Under the pieces are notes generated by a model. That model ran no database searches and was not told the origin of the DNA. It saw only the letters and a list, made by a program, of their open reading frames with translations. This document shows, piece after piece, positions 22,725 through 30,902 of a stretch of DNA of 64,000 nucleotides. This DNA is from DASQFI01 sp035633215 (GTDB taxonomy: Bacteria; Acidobacteriota; Vicinamibacteria; Vicinamibacterales; SCN-69-37), in NCBI GenBank assembly GCA_035633215.1, contig DASQFI010000062.1, positions 124,001 through 188,000 on the forward strand, read 5' to 3'. Position 1 is the stretch's first letter. Each line of letters begins with the position of its first letter. The position numbers and the translations under genes were made by a program.

Positions 22725-24998
22725 ATGAAAACCATCCGCATCGCCATTGGTCTCGTGGCGGCGCTGGTGCTCGCCGCGAGTGCCGGGCCCCGCGCAGCCG
22801 CGCAGAAATCGGGCACCATCGAGCAGTACCTGAGCCCGGCGTATCCGCTCGAGCTTGCGACGGCCGGGACCGTCGAGCGTCTCGCGTGGCTCGCGTATGA
22901 CGAGGGCAAGCGCAACGTCTACACCGCGATCGCGCCGGCGTTTCGGCCTGTCCGCCTCACATCCTTTCTGAAGGACGACGGCACGGATTTGACGAGCCTC
23001 AGGATCTCCCAGGACGGATCGACGGTGGTGTTCTTACGGGGTCACACGGCCAATCGCGACGGCTGGGTCGCCAATCCATCGAGCGATCCGGGCGGCGCCG
23101 AACGGGCGATCTGGGCGGCGCGCACGGCCGCGCCGGGCGTCGCGTGGCGCGTCGCCGAGGGCAACGCACCCGAGCTGGCGCCCGATGGGCGCGCCGTCGC
23201 CTTTGTGAGAGACGGGCAGATCTTCCGCGCGCTCACGGCTCAGGCGCGGCCAGTCTCAAAAGTCGATCGCGGCGAGGAGCCGTTCATCAAAGCCTGGGGC
23301 ACGAACAGCGGTCCACGCTGGTCGCCTGACGGGAAGAGGATCGCCTTCGTGAGCACGCGGACCGACCACAGTTTCATCGGCGTCTACGACGTAAAGACAC
23401 GCACGATGAAGTACATGGCACCGAACGTGGACCGCGACACGAGCCCGACGTGGTCGCCCGACAGCAAGCGCATCGCGTTCATTCGTCGGCCCGGTCTGCC
23501 GTTCGGTCAGCAGGCGCAGCAAGGTGGCGGCGGCATCGGCGTGCCGCCCGGACCGGCTGCGGCCCCGCAAGCCAACGCGCAGCCAGCCGGTCGTGGCGGC
23601 CAAGGTCGTCAGGGCGGCGGACGTCAGGGCGGCGGACGAGGCGGTGCGGACACGCCGCCGGATCAGCCGGATCCTCGTCCGGGTCTGACGCGGTCGACAT
23701 TCCGCGGCGGGTACACGATGTCGCTCTGGGTCGCCGACGCGGCGACCGGCGACGCCCGCGAGTTCTGGCACACGACCCCGGACGAGCGCGTGTTCACCGG
23801 CATCAACGCCATTCAGTGGGCCGGCGACCACGTCATCTTCTCGGTGACGGTCCCGAACGACGAGTGGGAGCGCTGGTTCTCAGTCGCGCTCTCCGGGCCG
23901 GCGACGGCCAAGCCCGTCCTTCTCACGACGACTGACGGCATCATCGAGGACGCGACGTGCTCGACGCTCTCGAAGGACGGCAAGACCTTCTACTACACGA
24001 CGAACGCGGGCGACATCGATCGCCGGCACCTGTGGGCCGTGCCCACGTCCGGCGGCACGCCAAAACAGGTCTCGACGGGCAAGGGGATCGAGACCTACCC
24101 GATGGCGTTCGCTTCGGGCACGCGGCTGGCCTCACTCACGGCTGACGCGCGCCGTCCCCAGTCCGTCGGGCTCATCACGATCGCGACGGGTGACCAGAAG
24201 GTGATCTATCCGGCGCTCACGCCCGACTTCCCGCTCCAGGCGCACGTCGAGCCGCAGGCCGTCACGCTCAAAGCCGCGGACGGCTTCGAGTTCTACAACC
24301 AGCTGTTCCTGCCGAAAGACATTCGTCCGGGGGAGAAGCGGCCGGCGATGATCTTCGTGCACGGCGGTCCCTCGCGGCAGATGCTGCTCGGGTACCACTA
24401 CCGGCACTTCTACCACATGGCCTACGCGGTCGATCAGTGGCTCGTGAGCCAGGGCTACATCGTGATGTCCGTCAATTACCGGAGCGGCGTCGGCTACGGA
24501 AGATCGTTCCGCACCGCGGCCAACACCGGCGGGCGGGGCAACGCCGAGTACGGCGACGTGCTCGCGGCCGGCAAGTGGCTGCAGGCGCGGCCAGACGTCG
24601 ATCCGAAGCGCGTCGGCATCTGGGGCCTGTCGTACGGCGGTGTGCTCACCGCGCAGGCGCTCGCGCGCAACTCGGACATCTTCGCGGCCGGCGTGGACCT
24701 GGCCGGCGTGCACCTCTGGGGCAACTCGCTCGAACCGAACGACGTGTCGTATCAGTCTTCAGCGATCGGCGCGATTGACGGCTGGAAGTCGCCCGTGCTC
24801 CTCGTCCACGGCGACGACGACCGCAACGTGGCGTTCCAGCAGACGACCGGGCTCGTGCAACTCCTCCGCGCCCGCGACGTCTACTACGAGCTCATCGTCT
24901 TTCCGGACGACGTGCACGACTCGCTGCTGCACTCGCGATGGATCTACACCTTCAAGCGCATGGACGACTTTTTGAAAAAGTTTCTGATTGGCAATTAA
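22725..24998 (+). CDS. Secreted S9 family prolyl oligopeptidase-like peptidase
   Basis: A 757-residue protein starting at MKTIRIAIGL with a signal peptide (about 1-28). An N-terminal TolB/WD40-like beta-propeller (about 50-480) has SPDGKRIAFVSTR and SPDSKRIAFIRR repeats. The C-terminal alpha/beta-hydrolase domain (about 500-757) has the nucleophile in GLSYGG (Ser636), the acid in VLLVHGDDDRNV and His in FPDDVHDSLLH. A Gly/Gln/Arg-rich low-complexity loop (about 262-310) interrupts the propeller. It probably degrades peptides in the periplasm or outside. An S9 start also lies at the window's right end. Confidence 0.9.
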   Translation: MKTIRIAIGLVAALVLAASAGPRAAAQKSGTIEQYLSPAYPLELATAGTVERLAWLAYDEGKRNVYTAIAPAFRPVRLTSFLKDDGTDLTSLRISQDGSTVVFLRGHTANRDGWVANPSSDPGGAERAIWAARTAAPGVAWRVAEGNAPELAPDGRAVAFVRDGQIFRALTAQARPVSKVDRGEEPFIKAWGTNSGPRWSPDGKRIAFVSTRTDHSFIGVYDVKTRTMKYMAPNVDRDTSPTWSPDSKRIAFIRRPGLPFGQQAQQGGGGIGVPPGPAAAPQANAQPAGRGGQGRQGGGRQGGGRGGADTPPDQPDPRPGLTRSTFRGGYTMSLWVADAATGDAREFWHTTPDERVFTGINAIQWAGDHVIFSVTVPNDEWERWFSVALSGPATAKPVLLTTTDGIIEDATCSTLSKDGKTFYYTTNAGDIDRRHLWAVPTSGGTPKQVSTGKGIETYPMAFASGTRLASLTADARRPQSVGLITIATGDQKVIYPALTPDFPLQAHVEPQAVTLKAADGFEFYNQLFLPKDIRPGEKRPAMIFVHGGPSRQMLLGYHYRHFYHMAYAVDQWLVSQGYIVMSVNYRSGVGYGRSFRTAANTGGRGNAEYGDVLAAGKWLQARPDVDPKRVGIWGLSYGGVLTAQALARNSDIFAAGVDLAGVHLWGNSLEPNDVSYQSSAIGAIDGWKSPVLLVHGDDDRNVAFQQTTGLVQLLRARDVYYELIVFPDDVHDSLLHSRWIYTFKRMDDFLKKFLIGN

Positions 24999-25007
24999 GT
25001 CGTCTGA

Positions 25008-25121
25008 ACTCAGAAGTACTGGCACTGTCGCTGAAGTACGGAGCTGGCGCTGAAGTAACGGCCACCGTACTTTTCGGCTCTTCTCCGCCGTACTTCTCCT
25101 GACACGTCGTTTTGACAGTAG
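25008..25121. repeat. Inverted foldback of about 19-nt units (CTGAAGTACGGAGCTGGCG)
   Basis: Three near-tandem units (CAGAAGTACTGGCACTG, CTGAAGTACGGAGCTG, CTGAAGTAACGG) are followed by complementary CCGTACTTTTCGG and CCGCCGTACTTCTCCTG. It begins 10 nt after the S9 peptidase stop and runs up to the PadR promoter. A two-unit relative lies at about 21019-21055. Confidence 0.65.
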
Positions 25122-25141
25122 TGTCGTTTTGACACTATAGT
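25112..25141 (+). promoter_or_regulatory. padR promoter with dyad operator, leaderless
   Basis: TTGACA (25112-25117), 18-nt spacer, TATAGT (25136-25141); the ATG at 25148 falls where transcription should start. A perfect dyad TAGTGTC-GTTTT-GACACTA (25119-25137) covers the spacer and overlaps the -10 box. It is a natural operator for autorepression by the PadR protein encoded directly downstream. Confidence 0.7.
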
Positions 25142-25147
25142 CAGGAC

Positions 25148-25471
25148 ATGAACGACCCCCGCGACCTTATTCCGCTGAAACCTTTGGTCTTTCAGGTCCT
25201 GCTCGCGCTCACAGAGGGGGAACGCCATGGGTGGAGCCTCGTGCGTGAAGTGCGACAGCGCACCGGAGGCGACCGGATCCTTCCCGCCAACTTCTACCGC
25301 ACACTCCGCGGGATGCTCGGCGACGGTCTCATTGAAGAGGCCGGCCGGAAGGAAGACCGGCGGTATTTCCGCGTGACGACGCTCGGCCGCGACGCGGCGC
25401 GTCTCGAGGCGCGCCGGCTCCAGGAGCTGCTCGGCGACGCGCGCACGCGCCGGCTGCTCAGGAAAACGTAG
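25148..25471 (+). CDS. PadR-family transcriptional regulator
   Basis: A 107-residue PadR winged-helix protein: VFQVLLALTEGERHGWSLVRE, the recognition-helix region LPANFYRTLRGMLGDGLIEEAG and the wing RRYFRVTTLGRDAARLEA. Its DNA target is probably the TAGTGTC-N5-GACACTA dyad over its own promoter. The TAG stop directly abuts the ATG of the ADOP permease, so the two form a bicistronic, self-regulated unit. The mRNA is predicted to be leaderless. Confidence 0.87.
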   Translation: MNDPRDLIPLKPLVFQVLLALTEGERHGWSLVREVRQRTGGDRILPANFYRTLRGMLGDGLIEEAGRKEDRRYFRVTTLGRDAARLEARRLQELLGDARTRRLLRKT

Positions 25472-28153
25472 ATGTCGGAACAGCTCTTTCGCCTGCTGCT
25501 CCTCACGCTGCCCGCCGATCTCCGCCGCGACTTCGGCGACGACATGGCGCAGCTGTTTCACGACTACCGCCGGGAACTGACCGGCCGCCCGGTGCACCTG
25601 CTTTCACTCTGGTTCGGCGCCGCGTATGACGTCGCCGCCCAGGCCGTGGCCGCGCGGGCGCCCCGGCGGGCGGCGCGGCCGCGCTGGAACGACCGCGAGA
25701 CGCCGGCAGAACCGGAGTTCGCTCGAACGGGAGGGATCGTCATGCGCACGGTGCTCGGAGACTTTCGACACGGCTTTCGTCTGCTCCGAAGGTACCCGGC
25801 CTCGTCGCTGCTCGCGCTGGCCACGCTCGCGATCGGCATCGGCGCCAACACCGCGATCTTCTCCGTCGTCGATCGTGTCCTGCTGCGGGCCCTGCCCTAC
25901 CCGGATCCCGACCGCATCGTGATGGTCTGGGAAAAGCGGCTGCGCGAAGGCGTGATGAACAACGTCGTCTCGCCCGCCGACTATCGCGACTGGCGCGCGC
26001 GCAACACCGTCTTCGAGCACATGGCGGCGTACGCGGGCACGTCGGTGAGTCTCACGGGCGACGGCGAGCCGGTGGTGGTGCCAGGCGCGGCCGTCGGCTG
26101 GTCGTTCTTCGACATCCTGAGCGTGCGGCCCCAGCTTGGCCGGATGTTTCAGCCCGACGACGAGGTGCTCGGCAAACATCGCGTCATCGTGATGGGCCAC
26201 GAGCTCTGGCGGACGAGATACGGCGGTCAGCGCGACATCGTCGGCCGTCGGCTCTGGTTGAACGGCAACGCGTGGGAAGTCGTCGGCGTGCTGCCGGCCT
26301 CGTTCCAGTTCGTTCAGGAGATCGATCTGTGGGTGCCGCTGGTGTTCGGACAGGAAGTCACGCGTGTGAGCCACCAGCTCGACGTGTACGCGCGGCTGAA
26401 GCCGGGCGTGTCGTTCGCGCAGGCGCTCGACGGGATGGATCGGCTCGGCCAGCAGCTCGAAGCGGAGTATCCGCAGGAGAACCGCGGGCACGGCGCGCAC
26501 GTGACGCTCATGCGTGACGTCTACGTGAAGCCGCTGCGGGCGACGCTGCTCGTGCTCTTCGCGGCCGTCGGTCTGGTGCTCCTGATTGCGTGCGTGAACG
26601 TGGCTAACCTGCTGCTTGCGCGCGCGGCGGCGCGACGGCGCGAGATGTCGGTCCGATCGGCGCTCGGCGCCTCGCGCGGACGCCTGGTCACGCAGACGCT
26701 CGTCGAAAGCGTGAGTCTCTCGGTGGTCGGCGGCGTCGCCGGATGCGTGATCGGATGGGTGCTCCTCCAGGCCTTGCCGGCCGTGATGCCGGAACGGATG
26801 TCGGTCGTCGGCCTCGAGCAGATCCGCCTCGACCTGCGCGTCCTGCTGTTCTCGTTCGGCCTCGCGCTGCTCACGGGCGTGCTGTTCGGCCTGCTGCCGG
26901 CGCTCCAGGCCTCGAAGCCGGACATGACCGACACGCTGAAGCAGGGCGGGCGGGGATCGGCCGGTGTCAGACGCCGCGCCCGAATCGCGCTCGTGATCGG
27001 CGAGGTCACGCTCGCGGCGCTCACGCTCGTCGGCGCCGGGCTCGTCGTCCGGAGCTTCTCCCAGACGATGGCACAGCCGCTCGGATTCGATTCGTCACAG
27101 CGGCTCACGTTCACGCTGTCGGTCCCGCCGGCCCGTTACAAGACCCCGGAAGAGCGGCGCGCCGTGCTCCTCGATCTGGAACGCCGGTTCGCGGCCCTCC
27201 CGGGAGTGCGGAGCGTCGGTGCCGTGCACCTGCTTCCGCTCGGCGGCGGCGATTCACGAACGGGCATCGCGATCGAAAACCGCGAGACGAAGCCGGACGA
27301 TCCGCCGACGCGCATGCACCCGCGCATCGCGACGCCGTCTTATTTCTCCACGATGGGCATCCCGATCAAACAGGGCCGCGGCTTCGAGACGACGGACGAC
27401 GACCGCGCGATCGCGGTCGTCGTCATCAGCGAGACCAGCGCACGGCGGTTCTGGCCCAACGCGAATCCGATCGGCCAGCGGGTGCGGTTCGGCGACGACG
27501 ACACGTGGCGCACCATCGTCGGCATCGCCGGCGACGTCCGGCATTGGGGACTGCGGCGAGACATCAACCCAGCGCTCTACTGGCCACAGGCACAGGCCTC
27601 CTCGTCGTTCCTGACCTTCGTGCTCCAGGGCGACGTCGATCCCGGCTCGCTCACCGGTCCGGTCCGCTTGACTGTGGCGGCGATCGATCCGAACCTGCCG
27701 CTCGCGAGCGTGCGGACGCTCGATGAGGTCGTCGCGGAGTCCGTGAGATCCGAACGCGCGCAGACCCTGCTCCTGGCCGCGTTCGGCGTGCTCGCGCTGG
27801 TGCTCGCGGTGATTGGCGTCTACGGTGTGATGGCTCAGCTCGTCACGACGCGCGTCCACGAGATCGGTGTGCGGATGACGCTCGGCGCGCGCCCGTTCGA
27901 CATTCTTCGCCAGTTGATGACGGAAGGACTCTGGCAGGCGCTGGTGGGCCTGGCCATCGGGCTCGTGGCCGGCTCGTACATCATGCGGCTCGGCGGTCTG
28001 CCCGAAGAAATGCTGTTCCACATCCAGCCGTGGGACCCGATCACCCTGACGGCGGTGGGGGTGATTCTGATCGTCGCGACGCTTGCGGCGTGTCTGATTC
28101 CGGCGCGGCGGGCGATGCGGGTCGAGCCGGTGAATGCGTTGAGACAGTCTTAA
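25472..28153 (+). CDS. ADOP-type MacB/FtsX permease
   Basis: An 893-residue permease. The N-terminal ADOP cytoplasmic domain (RRDFGDDMAQLFHDYRREL) precedes MRTVLGDFRHGFRLLRRYPASS. TM1 is near 105-125 (ALATLAIGIGANTAIFSVVD), followed by a MacB periplasmic domain. Central FtsX helices (LLIACVNVANLLLARAAARRREMSVRSALG) precede a second periplasmic domain and the last FtsX block (LAVIGVYGVMAQLVTTRVHEIGVRMTLGA). It ends AMRVEPVNALRQS. Full-length and intact. The paired PadR gene is immediately upstream. Substrate and partner ATPase are unknown. Confidence 0.9.
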   Translation: MSEQLFRLLLLTLPADLRRDFGDDMAQLFHDYRRELTGRPVHLLSLWFGAAYDVAAQAVAARAPRRAARPRWNDRETPAEPEFARTGGIVMRTVLGDFRHGFRLLRRYPASSLLALATLAIGIGANTAIFSVVDRVLLRALPYPDPDRIVMVWEKRLREGVMNNVVSPADYRDWRARNTVFEHMAAYAGTSVSLTGDGEPVVVPGAAVGWSFFDILSVRPQLGRMFQPDDEVLGKHRVIVMGHELWRTRYGGQRDIVGRRLWLNGNAWEVVGVLPASFQFVQEIDLWVPLVFGQEVTRVSHQLDVYARLKPGVSFAQALDGMDRLGQQLEAEYPQENRGHGAHVTLMRDVYVKPLRATLLVLFAAVGLVLLIACVNVANLLLARAAARRREMSVRSALGASRGRLVTQTLVESVSLSVVGGVAGCVIGWVLLQALPAVMPERMSVVGLEQIRLDLRVLLFSFGLALLTGVLFGLLPALQASKPDMTDTLKQGGRGSAGVRRRARIALVIGEVTLAALTLVGAGLVVRSFSQTMAQPLGFDSSQRLTFTLSVPPARYKTPEERRAVLLDLERRFAALPGVRSVGAVHLLPLGGGDSRTGIAIENRETKPDDPPTRMHPRIATPSYFSTMGIPIKQGRGFETTDDDRAIAVVVISETSARRFWPNANPIGQRVRFGDDDTWRTIVGIAGDVRHWGLRRDINPALYWPQAQASSSFLTFVLQGDVDPGSLTGPVRLTVAAIDPNLPLASVRTLDEVVAESVRSERAQTLLLAAFGVLALVLAVIGVYGVMAQLVTTRVHEIGVRMTLGARPFDILRQLMTEGLWQALVGLAIGLVAGSYIMRLGGLPEEMLFHIQPWDPITLTAVGVILIVATLAACLIPARRAMRVEPVNALRQS

Positions 28154-28160
28154 AGGCCCG

Positions 28161-28225
28161 GAGGCTCAAAGGCTCAGAGCAGACCGCCCGGACAAGCGGC
28201 TCTGCCTTTGAGCCTTTGAGCCTTT
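28161..28225. repeat. Inverted octamer-repeat foldback G (unit AGGCTCAA)
   Basis: AGGCTCAAAGGCTCAGAGCAGA (split here as tandem AGGCTCAA units, 28161-28182) pairs with TCTGCCTTTGAGCCTTTGAG (28201-28220 onward). It fills the whole gap between two convergent genes that stop at 28153 and 28232, so it probably terminates transcription in both directions. The same unit appears at 38287-38306. Confidence 0.8.
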
Positions 28226-28231
28226 CCCGCT

Positions 28232-30802
28232 CTACCTCACGCTGCACATCCCGAAGTACTGACTCAGGAAGTCCATCCCCATGTCGCCGATGGGCGCGCC
28301 CGGCGGCGTGGCCGGCTGCGCGTAGTCACGCGCGGGCACCGACGGCCGATCGAGGAACCGCTGGATGTCGCTCGCGAGCAGCGTGCGGTGCGCCGAGTCG
28401 GCGACCGTCGTCGTGCCAGCCGTGCGGCCCTGCAGCGCCTTCAGATGGTGCGCCGCAATCGCGCGCACCTGCGACATCGGCGCGGCGTCGGCGAGGTCGA
28501 CCAGGCGATCGACGACCACGCGCTCGATGGCGCGCTTGATCTCGGCCTCGTACGGCGTCGCGGCGGTCGCGCCGAAGGTGGCTGCAATCAACCGCGTGAT
28601 GACGTCGTTCAAGCCGGGCAGCGCGGGATTGATCGCGGCTTGCGACACCATGCGCGCCGCACGGTCATTCGTCAGCAGGAACCCGACGGTCATGTCCGAG
28701 GCGACGATGGCGGGGGTAATCGGATCGAACGCGCCGCCCGTGTAACGCGGAAACAGCTCGCGCGTCCGGCCGTACCCCGACGGGCGCGGCGGCACCTTCG
28801 ACAGCACGGCCGTCGAGAGCGCGAGCTCGGACGGCTTCAGCGTCGCGAGAAGCGCGTCGAGCGCGGCGCGTTGAGCCGCGGCCGGCGCCCACTCCACCGG
28901 CACTCGTCCGTCACCGCGGAACGCGTAGATGTAGTTCTGGCCCGCAACGGTCGACGCCGCGGCCTCCACGGCGTACCGGTGGTGCAGGTACAGCGGCACG
29001 AGCACCTCCTCGATCATCGCCATCGGCCAGTCCTTCTGGATGGCGGTCTCGCCGAACCGCTCGAGGCCGGCGCGGCGGATGCTCATCATGCGAGTAAGCT
29101 CGGAGCCCATGTCCGTGCCGTTGTGCCACTGGTCCACGCGCGGGTGCAGGTCGCTGTCCTGGTTCGTCATGTACTTGATGTCCTTGTCCCACGCGCTGTC
29201 GAGCACCTTCTTCAGCTCGGCGGCTTCGGTCGCCTCGGGGAACACGCCGTACCCGTACCGGATCGCGACCTTGTCCCACTCGCCGATGCTCTTCGTGTAG
29301 ACGTCGGAGAAGTCCATCGTCCCGTCGCTTCTGAGCGTGACGAGCGGGTGCGGGTAGTCCATGACCGAGATGCGGCCGGTGGAGCTGTCGTAGTAGTTGT
29401 GGCCGAGCCCGAGCGTGTGACCGACCTCGTGTGCGGAAAGCTGACGCAGCCGGGCGAGCACCATTTCCGTCAGGATTTGCGGCTTCTCCGTGCCGGTCGT
29501 GTACGGCGAGAGCAGCCCTTCGCCGATCAGATAGTCCTGCTGGCCGCGCAGCGATCCGAGCGAGACATGGCCCTTGAGGATCTCCCCCGTGCGCGGATCG
29601 CTGATCGACGAGCCGTAGCTCCAGCCGCGCGTCGATCGATGGACCCAGGTGATCGTGTTGTACCGGACGTCCATCGGATCGGCACCTTCGGGCAGGAGCT
29701 CGACACGGAAACCATTACGGAATCCCGCCGCCTCGAACGCCTGGTTCCACCAGCTCGCGCCCTCGACGAGGGCCGAACGGATCGGCTCCGGCGCGCCCGG
29801 ATCGACGTAATAGATGATCGGCTTGACCGGCTCGCTGACGGCCGCGTTCGGGTCGCGCTTCTCGAGCCGGTGCCGGCGGATGAACCGCGCGCGCACGTCG
29901 GCCCCAAAGGGCGCGGAGAAATCCATGTAGGTCATCCCGCCGTACCCGGCGCGCGCGTCGAATTTCCGCTGCTTGTAGTTCGCGTCGGGCAGCTCGATGA
30001 ACGAGTGATGCTGGCGGACAGTCACCGCCTCGGGCGAGGGGACGACGTCGCCGACGGTGCCGCCGATCTGCGCGCCGCCGCCACCGCCCCGTCCGCCGCC
30101 GCCCCCACCGCCGCGCCCACCGCCGCCGCCGTCGCTGATGAGCGTCGACAGGACTTCAATCTCGGTGTTCTTCGGAAACGCTTTGGTGTTCGGCAGATAG
30201 ATGGCGCTCCGCGTGCGATCGAACCGGTACGCCGCCGGCGCGAGCCGCGAGCCGAGATTGGACGTGTCGCGCATCAGGAAGTCGCCGAGATCCACGAGCA
30301 CGCGTCCGCTCGTTTCGGCGATCGCCGTAAAGCCCCACAGCACCGATTTCGCGAACGCCTCTTCGACCGCCCTGCGCTCCAGCGGGTTCTGGCTGACGGC
30401 GCGATAGTCGTAGTTGGGCTCGACCATCAGGATCTTCGTCCCGACGCGCTGGAAGCTCACGACGTGCGTGCCGCCGAGCTGCGCGCGATCGATGCCGATG
30501 TCGTTCGAGCCCATGCCCGCGCCGACGCCGGTCACCCACAGCACTTCGGTATCGAGCTTGGGGATCTCGAGAAAGAGCGCGCCGGTCCCTTCGTCCCAGT
30601 ACAGCGGAAAGAAGCCGTCGAGCCGGCGCAGGCCGTCCATGCGCTCGGCAATCGACGGGAGCCGGCCGCCGCGCGCCTGGCCCTGCTGGCCGCCTGCCGC
30701 GCCGCCACCGCCGCCGCCCTGTTCGTCGCGGGATGCCGCCAGGCCGACGCCGGACGAGGCGGCGATCACAGAAGCCAGTAACACGATCAACACACGACGC
30801 AT
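28232..30802 (-). CDS. Secreted zinc-dependent metalloprotease (DUF5117/DUF5118 type)
   Basis: An 856-residue protein with a signal peptide (MRRVLIVLLASVIAASSGVG) and good ribosome binding site GAGGAGG. A beta-rich N-terminal domain (about 60-420) is typical of DUF5117/5118. The metzincin-like zinc motif HEVGHTLGLGH begins at His458 (ligands His458, His462, His468; catalytic Glu459), with a following SVMDYPHP Met-turn-like segment. Two low-complexity Gly-rich tracts occur, one just after the signal peptide and one near residues 220-250. It should be periplasmic or extracellular. Divergent from the ADOP gene at 30903; the 100-bp gap holds both promoters. Confidence 0.87.
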   Translation of the reverse strand: MRRVLIVLLASVIAASSGVGLAASRDEQGGGGGGAAGGQQGQARGGRLPSIAERMDGLRRLDGFFPLYWDEGTGALFLEIPKLDTEVLWVTGVGAGMGSNDIGIDRAQLGGTHVVSFQRVGTKILMVEPNYDYRAVSQNPLERRAVEEAFAKSVLWGFTAIAETSGRVLVDLGDFLMRDTSNLGSRLAPAAYRFDRTRSAIYLPNTKAFPKNTEIEVLSTLISDGGGGGRGGGGGGGRGGGGGAQIGGTVGDVVPSPEAVTVRQHHSFIELPDANYKQRKFDARAGYGGMTYMDFSAPFGADVRARFIRRHRLEKRDPNAAVSEPVKPIIYYVDPGAPEPIRSALVEGASWWNQAFEAAGFRNGFRVELLPEGADPMDVRYNTITWVHRSTRGWSYGSSISDPRTGEILKGHVSLGSLRGQQDYLIGEGLLSPYTTGTEKPQILTEMVLARLRQLSAHEVGHTLGLGHNYYDSSTGRISVMDYPHPLVTLRSDGTMDFSDVYTKSIGEWDKVAIRYGYGVFPEATEAAELKKVLDSAWDKDIKYMTNQDSDLHPRVDQWHNGTDMGSELTRMMSIRRAGLERFGETAIQKDWPMAMIEEVLVPLYLHHRYAVEAAASTVAGQNYIYAFRGDGRVPVEWAPAAAQRAALDALLATLKPSELALSTAVLSKVPPRPSGYGRTRELFPRYTGGAFDPITPAIVASDMTVGFLLTNDRAARMVSQAAINPALPGLNDVITRLIAATFGATAATPYEAEIKRAIERVVVDRLVDLADAAPMSQVRAIAAHHLKALQGRTAGTTTVADSAHRTLLASDIQRFLDRPSVPARDYAQPATPPGAPIGDMGMDFLSQYFGMCSVR

Positions 30803-30902
30803 GGAGCCTCCTCTGGACGCGTAGTTCGGATTGCGTGCCTTGGTGGTGCATCTTAGAGCATCTGTCCCGGAACCCAACACCGGCGCGCCCGTCTAAGACG
30901 CC

